Shown here: positions 8,959 through 17,650 of the stretch, piece after piece
Position numbering within the stretch: position 1 is the first letter of the stretch
Layout of the letters: every line of letters begins with the position of its first letter
Source of the DNA: Chloroflexi bacterium 54-19
GTDB taxonomy: Bacteria > Chloroflexota > Chloroflexia > Chloroheliales > Chloroheliaceae
Direction: 5' to 3'
NCBI GenBank assembly: GCA_001898225.1
Contig: MKTJ01000077.1
Coordinates: forward strand, 1 to 64,000
Length of the DNA stretch: 64,000 bases
The notes under the pieces: generated by a model
Database searches by the model: none
The model's input: the letters and a program-made list of their open reading frames with translations, nothing else
Told to the model about the DNA's origin: nothing
Program-made: the position numbers and the translations under genes

Positions 8959-10845
8959 CTACGCCTGGGTATACCAGCGAGTAATGTCACCATTGGTAAA
9001 GCCGTGATAGGAACCCTTGAAGCCGGGCTGAACACCTTGAACCTTTTTGCTGAACAGTTCGAAGCTGTTCAGGCTCCACAGGAAGAAGTAAGGCGAGTCG
9101 TCGCTCAAGATCTTCTGGGCCTGGTCGTAGATGGTCTTGCGTTTGGCCGGGTCGGTTTCTTTGGCGCCCTGAGCGAAGAGGTCATCCAGCGTTTTATTGC
9201 CGTAACCGGTATCGTTCTGGCTGCCATCGGAAGTGGCATAGTATTTGAAACTATCCGGGTCAGGGAAACCGCCACCGGAAGCGCCCAGCGAAATATCGAA
9301 GTCGTATTTGCTATAAACCTGGTCAAGGAAGGCGTTGAATTCTTTGCCGTCAACGTTCACTGCCATACCAAGCTGGCCCAACTGCTGCTGCAGGTAGGTC
9401 GCAATCAACTTGCGGGGGTTGCTGGAAGTCGGGAAAGCGACATTCAAAGTAATTTGCTTGCCGTCTTTGCCCATCAGTTTGCCGCCGTCCAGTTTGTAAC
9501 CGGCATCGGCCAGGGTTTTCTTGGCGGTGTCGAGGTTGTATTTGTACTGGTTGACGTCCTTGTTGTAGTACGGGCTCTGCGGGTTGACAAAGCTGTACTG
9601 GGGAGTACCCAGGCCGTTTTGGGCCAGCTTAATCAGGTTGTCGCGGTCAATCGCGTAGTTGATAGCAATACGCACGGCTTTGTCATTCAACGGGGCGCGG
9701 CGAGTGTTGTAATCAACCGAGTAGTAGGTGCCGTTAACAGCCGACCAGTCATAAACGTTCAGGTTCGGGTCTTGCTTGGCGGCGGCGTACTGGGCCGGCG
9801 GGAAGCTGGAGGTGTAATCGGCCTGGCCGGTCTTAACCGACTCAACGACGGTGGTCGCGGAACCGGGCTTGAAGACGATAGTATCGTAGATGGATTTACC
9901 GCGGAACCAGTTCGAACTGGCTTTGAAGGTGTACTGGGACTTGGCATCACCACCGGAGAAAGTGTAAGGACCATTGGTTACAGTCGGCTTGGTGATTTCA
10001 GGATTCTTGGTAGCATCGTACCAGGGCTTGCCCTGCCAGACTTTGGAAGGAACCGGCAGAACCGCCGAAATATAGGAAAGGGCCAGGTCAGTCGCGTAGA
10101 CATCGTCCAGGGCGAAGGTCAGAGTCTTGGAACTGGCATCGGTGGTCAACTTAATTTTCTTGAGGTCTTCCAGGCCAACAAAGTTGTTATCCGGGTTAGC
10201 GGTGTCTTCTTTGATGGCGTTATCGTAGGCGTACTGGTAGTCGGCTACGGTAACATCGGAGCCGTCGCTCCATTTCAGACCATCACGGAGGGTGAAGGTG
10301 TAGGTCTTGCCGTCGGAGCTAACTTTCATATCCTTGGCGTAGTGCAGCACCCAGACCAGGTTGGTGAAATCGTACTCAACCATGTTGCCGTCCCAAATCA
10401 GGAAATCGGCTTCGGCAACCGACTGGGAGTTGTCGGCAGCGCTCGGATACGGGTGCATTACCGGGGCCAGTTCGCCGGCCAGGGAAACGTAAGTAAAGGT
10501 GCCGCCTGTCGGAGCGCCAGCCGGAGCCGGGGACAGGGTAGCCTGCAGGGCCAGGTTCGGCGCGCCACCAGCCGCAGCGGTCGTGCCAGCAGCCGTGGTA
10601 GCCGCAGGGGTAGTAGCGGCGGCGGTTGTCGCAGCAGCCGTGGTAGCAGCGGCAGTTGTCGCAGCGGCAGTTGTCGCAGCAGCGGTTGTCGCAGCGGCGG
10701 TTGTCGCAGCGGCGGTTGTCGCGGCAGCGGTTGTCGCAGCGGCAGTAGTCGCCGGGGCAGTTGTCGCGGTATTGTCACCGCAAGCTGCCAGAAGGGCGGA
10801 AGCTACGAGCGCCAAAACCACCAGCAACGGTGTTTTTTTATGCAT
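8959..10845 (-). CDS. Peptide-binding lipoprotein (SBP family 5), first binding protein, with TTAAA repeats
   Basis: A 628-residue solute-binding lipoprotein of the DppA/OppA family. The signal peptide ends at LLAAC (C22), followed by about eleven Thr-Thr-Ala-Ala-Ala units that form a surface linker to residue 95. The SBP_bac_5 domain follows (GGTFTYVSLAGELAPVM), with LRDGLKWSDGSDVTVADYQYAYDN and VRIAINYAIDRDNLIKLA. I chose the ATG at 10845 because AAGGAGAG lies 8 nt upstream and it gives a normal signal peptide; a TTG 13 codons earlier would bury that ribosome site. It lies between dppF and dppB in the same operon. The substrate is most likely peptides. Confidence 0.93.
   Translation of the reverse strand: MHKKTPLLVVLALVASALLAACGDNTATTAPATTAAATTAAATTAAATTAAATTAAATTAAATTAAATTAAATTAAATTPAATTAAGTTAAAGGAPNLALQATLSPAPAGAPTGGTFTYVSLAGELAPVMHPYPSAADNSQSVAEADFLIWDGNMVEYDFTNLVWVLHYAKDMKVSSDGKTYTFTLRDGLKWSDGSDVTVADYQYAYDNAIKEDTANPDNNFVGLEDLKKIKLTTDASSKTLTFALDDVYATDLALSYISAVLPVPSKVWQGKPWYDATKNPEITKPTVTNGPYTFSGGDAKSQYTFKASSNWFRGKSIYDTIVFKPGSATTVVESVKTGQADYTSSFPPAQYAAAKQDPNLNVYDWSAVNGTYYSVDYNTRRAPLNDKAVRIAINYAIDRDNLIKLAQNGLGTPQYSFVNPQSPYYNKDVNQYKYNLDTAKKTLADAGYKLDGGKLMGKDGKQITLNVAFPTSSNPRKLIATYLQQQLGQLGMAVNVDGKEFNAFLDQVYSKYDFDISLGASGGGFPDPDSFKYYATSDGSQNDTGYGNKTLDDLFAQGAKETDPAKRKTIYDQAQKILSDDSPYFFLWSLNSFELFSKKVQGVQPGFKGSYHGFTNGDITRWYTQA
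10570..10775 (-). repeat. 15-nt tandem repeat encoding Thr/Ala linker units
   Basis: An imperfect 15-nt unit built of GCA/GCG, GTT/GTC-rich (plus-strand reading) codons is repeated about eleven times and encodes the TTAAA linker of the binding lipoprotein. Such arrays vary in length by slippage. Confidence 0.85.
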
Positions 10846-11018
10846 TTTTGGATCTCTCCTTATTACTTCTTTTGTTAGTTTCAAGTAGCTAGAAAATTAG
10901 CCTGGATTTGAAACCTGGTAAACGGTCCCGGCGAACCGGGGTTTAAGAACTGCGGGTTGTGCCAAAAAAGGGCTAATCAGGTCCGCCAGGAACCTTACTT
11001 AACCGGGATAATTTCCAA

Positions 11019-12140
11019 TTAAACCATAGCCAGTTTGCCGTCAGCCACATCCTCGGCGAAATGGCAGGCCGCAAAGTGGCCGCCGCCAATATCGCGGAAT
11101 TCGGGGGTCTGTTCCCGGCAAATTTGCTGGACCAACGGGCACCGCGTGTGAAAACGGCAGGCCGGTGGCGGGTTGATGGGTGAGGGTACGTCGCCAGCCA
11201 GGATGATGCGTTTGCGTTGCTTCTCGGCTTTTGGGTCGGGGATCGGCACCGCCGAAAGCAAAGCCCTGGTATAAGGATGGCCCGGCGTGGTATAGATAGT
11301 ATCGCGGTCGGCTAGCTCGACGATTTTGCCCAGGTACATCACAGCTACCCGGTTGGAGATATGCCGGACCACCGAGAGATCGTGGGCGACGAAAAGGTAG
11401 GTCAGGTTGAGGCGGGACTGCAAATCTTCCATCAGGTTCACCACCTGGGCCTGGATGGAAACGTCCAGCGCGGAGACCGGCTCATCGGCGACGATAAAAG
11501 AAGGCGAAGCGGCCAGGGCCCGGGCGATACCGACACGCTGGCGTTGACCACCGCTGAATTCGTGCGGGTAGCGGCTGCCGTAATGGCGGCTCAAGCCGAC
11601 CAGTTCAAGCAACTCCTGGACCTTTTCGCTACGTTCCTTGGGTGTGCCGATACCATGAATGACGAGTGGTTCGGAGACGATATTCTGGACTGTCAGACGC
11701 GGGTTAAGACTGGCGTAAGGGTCTTGAAAAATCATGGTCATATGACGGCGGACTTTTTTCAGTTCCTGGCCTTTGATATTGGTAATATCCTGGCCCTGGA
11801 AGTAAATCTTGCCGCCGGTCGGCTTGCTCAGGTGCAAAATGGTGCGCCCGGTTGTCGACTTACCGCAACCGGATTCCCCGACCAGGCCAAGCGTCTCACC
11901 CTTACGTACATCAAAACTGATACCGTCAACGGCCCGGACAGCCCCAACCTGCTTTTGAAAAATGATGCCCTGGTTGATGGGAAAATGTTGCTGCAAATCC
12001 CGCACGCTCATAAGGACATTTGGGTCGGTCGAAAGAGCCATATCGTCCATCTGGGTGGTGGCATGGCGATTTACTTCGATACTGCGTTTGGGTTTAGCGC
12101 CATTAGTGCCAGATGACCCGTTCAGATTTTGCTCACTCAT
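11019..12140 (-). CDS. dppF: Peptide ABC transporter ATP-binding protein (DppF/OppF type)
   Basis: A 373-residue cytoplasmic ATPase. Walker A GESGCGKSTTG, Q-loop MIFQDPYASLNPRLTV, signature SGGQRQRVGIARAL, Walker B FIVADEPVSALDVS and H-loop FVAHDLSVV are all intact. The C-terminal oligopeptide extension has CRFHTRCPLVQQIC, whose cysteines are typical of an iron-sulphur site in this subfamily. The first 40 residues are a charged, non-conserved extension. It starts 44 nt after dppD and forms the heterodimeric motor with it. Confidence 0.95.
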   Translation of the reverse strand: MSEQNLNGSSGTNGAKPKRSIEVNRHATTQMDDMALSTDPNVLMSVRDLQQHFPINQGIIFQKQVGAVRAVDGISFDVRKGETLGLVGESGCGKSTTGRTILHLSKPTGGKIYFQGQDITNIKGQELKKVRRHMTMIFQDPYASLNPRLTVQNIVSEPLVIHGIGTPKERSEKVQELLELVGLSRHYGSRYPHEFSGGQRQRVGIARALAASPSFIVADEPVSALDVSIQAQVVNLMEDLQSRLNLTYLFVAHDLSVVRHISNRVAVMYLGKIVELADRDTIYTTPGHPYTRALLSAVPIPDPKAEKQRKRIILAGDVPSPINPPPACRFHTRCPLVQQICREQTPEFRDIGGGHFAACHFAEDVADGKLAMV

Positions 12141-12184
12141 TAAGACCTTACTTTCTTAAACGTTGCTGATTTATCGCAAACCAC

Positions 12185-13213
12185 TTAAGCAACCTCTTGA
12201 GCGGGGTGAACCGGGGGGTCGCCCATCTTAACCTCGGAGTGACAGGCAATCCAATGTTCGCTGCGGCCACCATCCGTAACGGAAGGGACCTGGCGCAACT
12301 GGGGCAGGATAATTTCAGCCTGGGGCAGGGCATATTCGCACCGGGAAACAAAAGGGCAACCTTTTGGTAAATCGAGCAAGTCGGGCGGCGAACCTTTAAT
12401 CGGTTGGAGGCGGCCCCGGCGCGATTCGTCCAGGCGCGGGATAGATTTCAACAGCCCCATGGTGTAGGGGTGGCGGGGGTTATCAAAAAGTTCATCACTG
12501 GTGGCTGTTTCGACGATATGGCCCGCATACATTACGTTGATGCGGTCGGCCATCCCGGCCACCACACCAAGCGCGTGGGTAATTAGCATAACAGCGGTGC
12601 CGGTTTCGGCCTGGAGTTTTTCCAGCAGTTCCAGGATTTGAGCCTGGATGGTCACGTCCAGGGCGGTTGTCGGCTCGTCGGCAATAATCAGTTTGGGGCG
12701 GCAGGCCAGGGCCATTGCAATCATCACGCGCTGGCGCATACCACCGGAGAAGTGATGCGGAAAACTGTGGACGCGCTCGGCGGCGTTGGGGATACCGACC
12801 ATCTTTAAGAGGTCAACCGATTCTTTTAGGGCCTGGGTTTTGGTAAGTCCGAGGTGGGTAATTAACGGTTCTGACAACTGGCGGCCAACGGTTAAAACCG
12901 GGTTGAGGCTGGTCATGGGGTCCTGGAAAATCATGGCGATTTCTTTGCCCCGGACCTTACGCATGTCTTTATCGTCCAGTTTGAGCAGGTCGCGACCTTC
13001 AAAAAGGATTTGGCCGTCGACCACTTTGCCCGGCGCCTGGACCAGGCGCAGGATAGACATTGCCGTAACGCTCTTACCGCTACCGCTTTCGCCTACCACA
13101 CCGAGAGTTTCGCCTTTATCAATATAGAATGATACATCGTCGACGGCCTTTACCACGCCGTCTTTACTTTTAAACTGGGTCTTGAGATTTCTTACTTCCA
13201 GCAAAGGTGCCAT
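12185..13213 (-). CDS. dppD: Peptide ABC transporter ATP-binding protein (DppD/OppD type)
   Basis: A 342-residue cytoplasmic ATPase and the first gene of the importer operon. Walker A GESGSGKSVTA, Q-loop MIFQDPMTSLNPVLTV, signature SGGMRQRVMIAMAL, Walker B LIIADEPTTALDVT and H-loop LITHALGVVA are present. The H-loop carries A-L-G where D-L-G is usual. The C-terminal extension ends with the cysteine cluster GCPFVSRCEYA. It is preceded by an unusually long upstream region with candidate promoters and a foldable leader. ATP hydrolysis with DppF drives uptake. Confidence 0.95.
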   Translation of the reverse strand: MAPLLEVRNLKTQFKSKDGVVKAVDDVSFYIDKGETLGVVGESGSGKSVTAMSILRLVQAPGKVVDGQILFEGRDLLKLDDKDMRKVRGKEIAMIFQDPMTSLNPVLTVGRQLSEPLITHLGLTKTQALKESVDLLKMVGIPNAAERVHSFPHHFSGGMRQRVMIAMALACRPKLIIADEPTTALDVTIQAQILELLEKLQAETGTAVMLITHALGVVAGMADRINVMYAGHIVETATSDELFDNPRHPYTMGLLKSIPRLDESRRGRLQPIKGSPPDLLDLPKGCPFVSRCEYALPQAEIILPQLRQVPSVTDGGRSEHWIACHSEVKMGDPPVHPAQEVA

Positions 13214-13332
13214 TAAAATGCCCTTCTAAATCTCATATTTTGGTTGCTATTAAGATTTTTCTCATATGGTGTAAACAAGGTTGACCTAACCCAAGAAAGC
13301 TTTTAGAGCTTGCAAAATTAGCTGTCAGGAGA

Positions 13333-13412
13333 ATCCAATGATAAATCCCTACTCATCGAGCCGATTTTAGCGGCTGCCACCTGAATCAAACCAGGTAGCA
13401 AATTCATTGGAT
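13333..13412 (-). promoter_or_regulatory. Candidate structured leader RNA (three-way junction) before dppD
   Basis: Read on the minus strand, 9-bp arms (13412-13404 with 13341-13333) close a domain that holds two further hairpins: a 7-bp stem with an 8-nt loop and a 5-bp stem with a 7-nt loop. The joining strand before the closing arm is about 17 nt. It matches no riboswitch class I know. Seen by eye only. Confidence 0.3.
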
Positions 13413-13646
13413 AGTTAGCTTGAGCTAATGCCGATTGGGTTGGGAGAGGCACGCCGACTGGTACTTTATTGTGAAGTGCGGCCATTCCCGTGTGAAGAAA
13501 GCCCAGGATTTGTGTTGAGCGTACTTTGCGTACGTTGTTACGGCATTTCTTACAGGTCTTTGTTTATCACCATAGATAATCAAAGCGCCTCATGTAAGCA
13601 GAGTGAGAGTCGAAAGAAAATTGTTCCCTGCATAATTTGTGTCGAG

Positions 13647-13675
13647 ATATTAACACAAGCGTAAACTTTTTGCAA
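13647..13675 (-). promoter_or_regulatory. Candidate distal promoter for the importer operon
   Basis: -35 TTGCAA (13675-13670), 17-nt spacer, -10 TAATAT (13652-13647), set in A/T-rich DNA. It would give a leader of about 430 nt before dppD. Confidence 0.4.
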
Positions 13676-13977
13676 ATTTTTTTTGCCTGGTTAAAAGAAA
13701 TTCAACAGATTCCTGTCTCTTTTAACAATCTCGCACTTTAAACGCGGCATAATTTACCTACACTATCTAAAACGACACCGCTTTAAAAATAGTTGCATCG
13801 ATTCTTAGAATCTGAGAAGCCAATTTTTGGGCATTCTGCCCGCCAACCGGCTCCTCAGCAGTCTGAAGTCGAAGAAAGATTTAAATCCAGGACCTTCGAT
13901 TCAACCCTCTTTCGACCGCGCCATTAGCCAACGGACCTTAGACACCCGAAAGCACAACCTACGGGTATGACTGTCCA

Positions 13978-16659
13978 TTAGACGGCCAGGTCGGCCAACC
14001 GGCCTTCTAACCGGGCCAGTTTCTCCCGGTTGGCGGCCAGTTTCTCGCGTTCTTTGGCCACGACTGCCGCCGGGGCGCGGTCAACGAAGTTAGAATTGGA
14101 AAGGGTCTTTTCGCCCTTTTCAATCTCTTTGCGGGCTTCCTCTATTTCCTTGCTCAACCGGGTCTGCTCGACTGCAAGGTCCAACATTCCCGAAAGCGGC
14201 AGGTAAACCGTCGCGCCGCCGGTCACAAAGCTAAGCGCCTGGCGGGGCGCTTCGGCCAGGTCGGTATCGGCCACGATTTCCAGTTTGGCGGCATCCACCC
14301 CGGCCAACCGGATAATGGTGTCGGCCTCGCTCTCAAAGAGGTCTTTAAGTTCGGGCCGGGCCGCCACAATCGCCGCCACCCGCTTGCTTTCAACGTGGGC
14401 CTCGCTCTTGGCGTTGCGTATGCCTTTGACGACCTCTTGCAGCGCCTCGAAACGGGCCACGGCTTCAAGGTCAGGCTGGCCCGTCACGGTCGGCCAGGGC
14501 GCAATCATGATGCTCTCGCCTTCGTGGGGCAGGTTCTGCCAGAGTTCCTCGGTCACGAACGGCATGAAGGGGTGCAGCAAGCGCAAACTCCCTTCCAGCA
14601 CTCCCACCAGGGTTTGCTGGACCGCCAGTTTGGTCGCGGGGTCGGGGCTGTTCAGGCGCAGTTTGCTGACCTCGATATACCAGTCGCAGAACTCGCCCCA
14701 GAGGAATTCGTAGAGGGCCCGCCCGGCCTCGCCAAACTGGTATAGCTCCATGTTCTTGGTCACGTTAGCGACCAGCTCATAGTAGCGGCTGACAATCCAG
14801 CGGTCAGCCAGGGGCGCGTCCGGTTGCAGGGCCGGGGCCTGGTAGGGTAGGTCTTCCAGGCCGCTCAGGCTGATAAACCGGGTCGCGTTCCAGAGCTTGT
14901 TGGCAAAGTTGCGGCTATCCCCAATCCTGGTGACGGATAGCTTGGTATCCACACCGGGCGTGCTGCTGGTCAGGAGAGTGTAACGCAGGGCGTCGCTGCC
15001 GAACTCCTTCACGTTGTCGAGCGGGTTGATGACGTTGCCTTTCGACTTACTCATCTTGGCGCCCTTTTCATCCCGGATGATGCCGTGCAGGTAGACGGTA
15101 TGGAAAGGCACCTGGCCGTCCATGAAGTGCATCCCGAACATTATCATGCGGGCCACCCACAGGAAGATAATCTCGTAGCCGGTCTCCATCACCGAGCCGG
15201 GGTAGAAATAGTCCAGGTCGGCGGTCTTATCCGGCCAGCCGAGGGTGCTGAACGGCCACATTCCGCTGCTAAACCAGGTATCCAGCACGTCAGGGTCTTG
15301 CCAGATTTTGTCGGTGCTGCCGCACTTCTCGCAGGCAGTCAGTTTTTCTTCCTCGACTGCCTGGACGTGCCCGCAGTTGTCGCAGAACCAGACCGGGATA
15401 CGGTGTCCCCAGAACAACTGGCGGGAGACGGCCCAGTCGTGGATATTCTCCATCCAATCGGTGTAGACCTTTTTGAAGCGTTCCGGCACGAACTTGACCC
15501 GGCCATCATAGGCGGCTTCGAGGGCCGGTTGGGCCAGCGGCCCCACCTTCACCCACCATTGTTCGCGCACCAGCGGTTCCACCGGCACCCCGCTTCGTTC
15601 GCTATAGGGCACGTTGTGGAGATAAGGTTCGGTCTTGACCAGGTAGCCGCCCGCTTCCAGGTCGGCCAGCACCTTCTTGCGGGCCACGAAACGGTCCAGC
15701 CCGGCGTAAACCCCGCCGTTTTCGTTGACGGTCGCGTTCGGGTTAAAGATATTGATGGTGGGCAGGTTGTGGCGCTGACCGATTTCAAAGTCGAGCGGGT
15801 CATGACCGGGAGTCATCTTCACCGCGCCGGTCCCAAAGCTGGCATCCACGCCCTCATCGGCCACCACCGGGATTTCCCGGCCCACCAGCGGTAGGACCAG
15901 GGTTTTGCCCACCAGGTTGTTGTAGCGGGCGTCATTGGGGTTCACGGCCACACCGGTATCACCCAGCATCGTTTCGGGTCGGGTCGTCGCCACGGTCACG
16001 AACTGGTCCGGCGCGTCTTTGACAGGGTAACGAAGATACCAGAGTGAGCCCTGCTCCTGCTCCATTTCCACTTCCAGGTCGCTTATCACAGTCAGACTCT
16101 TGGGGTCCCAGTTCACTATACGGGAGGCCCGGTAGATAAGCCCGGCATCAAACAGCCGTTTGAAAGCCACCCGCACGGCGCGCTGGCGCTGTGGGTCCAT
16201 CGTAAAAGCCAGGCGGGTCCAATCGGCGCTGGCTCCCAATTTTTCCATCTGGTTGGTGATGGTGTTGCGGTATTCGTCCATCCAGGCCCAGACCCGTTTG
16301 AGGAATTCCTCGCGGCCCAGGTCGTTTTTGGTCTTGCCTTCATTCTGGATAATGTTGCGCTCGACCACAGTCTCGCCGCTGATACCGGCATGGTCGCTGC
16401 CCGGCACCCACAACGTCGGCTCACCGAGCATGCGGTGATAGCGGGTCATGGCGTCTTCCAGGCCGACAAAGAGGGCGTGGCCCTGGTGCAAAGCCCCGGT
16501 CACGTTCGGGGGCGGCATAATACAGACCCAGGGTCGCTTGGTCTTATCAATTTTAGGGGTGAAATAACCCTTTTCCAGCCAGAAGGCATACCATTTTGCT
16601 TCGGCGGCAGCCGGGTTATAGGCTTTTTCCATTTCCTTTTTTCCGGTTGTTTCGCTCAT
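13978..16659 (-). CDS. valS: Valyl-tRNA synthetase
   Basis: An 893-residue class I aminoacyl-tRNA synthetase that charges tRNA-Val. The HIGH-type motif is in PPPNVTGALHQGHAL near residue 50, and KMSKSKGNVINP lies near residue 534. The editing (CP1) domain has TTRPETMLGDTGVAVNP, and the C-terminal coiled-coil arm (about residues 820-893, Lys/Glu-rich) is typical of ValRS. Length is normal. ATG preceded by GAGGAGAAAG. It lies 96 nt behind a GNAT gene; that gap holds heptamer repeats rather than a promoter. The pair sits behind a T-box leader with a valine specifier codon, so expression should rise when tRNA-Val is uncharged. Confidence 0.98.
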   Translation of the reverse strand: MSETTGKKEMEKAYNPAAAEAKWYAFWLEKGYFTPKIDKTKRPWVCIMPPPNVTGALHQGHALFVGLEDAMTRYHRMLGEPTLWVPGSDHAGISGETVVERNIIQNEGKTKNDLGREEFLKRVWAWMDEYRNTITNQMEKLGASADWTRLAFTMDPQRQRAVRVAFKRLFDAGLIYRASRIVNWDPKSLTVISDLEVEMEQEQGSLWYLRYPVKDAPDQFVTVATTRPETMLGDTGVAVNPNDARYNNLVGKTLVLPLVGREIPVVADEGVDASFGTGAVKMTPGHDPLDFEIGQRHNLPTINIFNPNATVNENGGVYAGLDRFVARKKVLADLEAGGYLVKTEPYLHNVPYSERSGVPVEPLVREQWWVKVGPLAQPALEAAYDGRVKFVPERFKKVYTDWMENIHDWAVSRQLFWGHRIPVWFCDNCGHVQAVEEEKLTACEKCGSTDKIWQDPDVLDTWFSSGMWPFSTLGWPDKTADLDYFYPGSVMETGYEIIFLWVARMIMFGMHFMDGQVPFHTVYLHGIIRDEKGAKMSKSKGNVINPLDNVKEFGSDALRYTLLTSSTPGVDTKLSVTRIGDSRNFANKLWNATRFISLSGLEDLPYQAPALQPDAPLADRWIVSRYYELVANVTKNMELYQFGEAGRALYEFLWGEFCDWYIEVSKLRLNSPDPATKLAVQQTLVGVLEGSLRLLHPFMPFVTEELWQNLPHEGESIMIAPWPTVTGQPDLEAVARFEALQEVVKGIRNAKSEAHVESKRVAAIVAARPELKDLFESEADTIIRLAGVDAAKLEIVADTDLAEAPRQALSFVTGGATVYLPLSGMLDLAVEQTRLSKEIEEARKEIEKGEKTLSNSNFVDRAPAAVVAKEREKLAANREKLARLEGRLADLAV

Positions 16660-16671
16660 TTCTTTCTCCTC

Positions 16672-16727
16672 GGTCAGTTTTCAGTGTTTAGTTCTTAGTG
16701 TTTTGTGTTTAGTTCTCGGTTCTTAGT
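16672..16727. repeat. Heptameric tandem repeat array (8 units)
   Basis: Eight adjacent 7-nt units of the form NNTNNGT (for example TTTCAGT, GTTTAGT, TCTTAGT) fill most of the gap between the GNAT gene and valS. They are non-coding and of the short-tandem-repeat kind reported in intergenic regions of filamentous bacteria. A related array lies near 35.9 kb. Confidence 0.8.
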
Positions 16728-16755
16728 CTTCTCCGGCTAGAAACTAAACACTTTT

Positions 16756-17232
16756 CTAGACTTCCAGGCGCATTTCTTCCAGGCTACCAAAGCGGCCTAC
16801 CGGGCGGAATCCCAGTTTCTTATAGAGGGCTACCGCCGGGAGGTTGGCCGGGTCTACGAACAGCGTCAGGTAGCGGGCGCCGCTATTCCTGGCAAAATCG
16901 AGGGAATGTACAATCAGGCTCCGGCCTACCCCCTGGCCCCTGGCTGCCGCTTCGATACCGATGCCAAACCGCCAACCCCGGACCGGTACGTAGCCCGGTT
17001 CGTGGCTTTTGAGCATAATCGCGCCCAGGCGCTGACCGTTTTCGTCCACGGCGATAAAAGAGGGACCGTTTTCCGGGGTCCAATTCGGCCAGTAATCATC
17101 CTCCTGCTGGCGTAGTTTGTCCAGGCCGTACTCCGCAATGAAATTGGGTGAGGCCAGCACCGCCTCCCAGTTCATAGCCCGCAAAAAGGGCAAATCGTCT
17201 ATTCCGGCCTGCTGGATAGTTAAAGTTTTCAT
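16756..17232 (-). CDS. GNAT-family N-acetyltransferase in the T-box/valS transcript
   Basis: A 158-residue cytoplasmic acetyltransferase. The acetyl-CoA-binding motif A is seen as IGIEAAARGQGVGRSLI (about residues 91-108), followed by YLTLFVDPANLPAVALYKKLGFRPVG, the usual motif B. Related proteins acetylate amines on small molecules, proteins or antibiotics; the substrate here is unknown. It is the first gene after the T-box riboswitch (about 20 nt from the attenuator) and is followed by valS, so it appears to be co-regulated with valine tRNA charging. It may act on a valine-derived or aminoacyl compound, but this is inference from position only. Confidence 0.85.
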   Translation of the reverse strand: MKTLTIQQAGIDDLPFLRAMNWEAVLASPNFIAEYGLDKLRQQEDDYWPNWTPENGPSFIAVDENGQRLGAIMLKSHEPGYVPVRGWRFGIGIEAAARGQGVGRSLIVHSLDFARNSGARYLTLFVDPANLPAVALYKKLGFRPVGRFGSLEEMRLEV

Positions 17233-17249
17233 ACAAAAATCCGTTATAA

Positions 17250-17527
17250 AACAAAAAACCCTTCCGTCCGATAAAAGGACGAAAGAGCTAAACTCTCACG
17301 TGGTACCACCTTAATTTTGCCTGCGAGAAAACTCGGCGGGCACTCTGGCGGCGGTAACGGGCCACATTTCGTTGACCTTTAGCCGGGCAGATGCGCCAGG
17401 TTCGAGGCCAAGACTCCCAGGCTACGTTCAGCTTTGTGTCTCCGCCGGGGCTTTCACCTGTCCCCCGTTCTCTACCGGACCACGCCGCCTACTCTTCCTG
17501 CTCACGGTCTATACAATCTTAAATTGT
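17250..17527 (-). promoter_or_regulatory. T-box riboswitch (valine specifier) upstream of GNAT-valS
   Basis: A complete T-box leader on the minus strand. The conserved T-box sequence AAGGTGGTACCACG lies at 17312-17299 and includes the bulge that pairs with the tRNA acceptor end. The stem I region has an AGTA-type turn and the specifier segment GAAC-GTA-GC, where GTA (17425-17423) is a valine codon. The leader ends with a terminator hairpin. Uncharged tRNA-Val should stabilise the antiterminator and allow transcription of the GNAT gene and valS. Confidence 0.93.
17251..17286 (-). terminator. T-box attenuator terminator
   Basis: A 9-bp stem (CTTTCGTCC pairing with GGACGGAAG, one G-U) with a 7-nt loop, followed by GGTTTTTT. 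It is mutually exclusive with the T-box antiterminator and ends about 18 nt before the GNAT ATG. Confidence 0.88.
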
Positions 17528-17533
17528 AAGAAT

Positions 17534-17562
17534 ATGTTAACAGCCGTCACCGGGACTGTCAA
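17534..17562 (-). promoter_or_regulatory. Promoter of the T-box leader
   Basis: -35 TTGACA (17562-17557), 17-nt spacer, -10 TAACAT (17539-17534). Transcription would begin near 17527, at the 5' edge of the T-box. Confidence 0.8.
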
Positions 17563-17650
17563 CCCCGTCTTTAGAACTATTTTATGCCAGTAATTATTTT
17601 CTCCTAATTTTAATAAGCGGTAACGACCGAAAACCTAACTCTAAACCGGC

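Larger units (their letters stand above)
13214..13977 (-). other. Long intergenic region upstream of the peptide importer operon
   Basis: 764 nt between the valS stop and dppD. Two candidate minus-strand promoters are visible: TTGCAA-17-TAATAT (13675-13647) and TTTACA-17-TAATAG (13275-13247). The stretch between them could be a leader of about 400 nt, with a foldable element at 13333-13412. Plus-strand open frames here have no ribosome site or recognisable protein. No terminator for valS is apparent. Confidence 0.5.

Noticed and set aside
9004..10878. 624-residue plus-strand ORF
   Set aside because: It is exactly antisense to the peptide-binding lipoprotein, has no recognisable domain, and arises from the codon bias and the TTAAA repeat of the real gene.
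13428..13664. 78-residue plus-strand ORF in the dppD upstream region
   Set aside because: No ribosome site, no recognisable motif, and it overlaps a candidate minus-strand promoter.
17372..17593. 73-residue plus-strand ORF
   Set aside because: It lies across the T-box riboswitch and its promoter, which explain the sequence.
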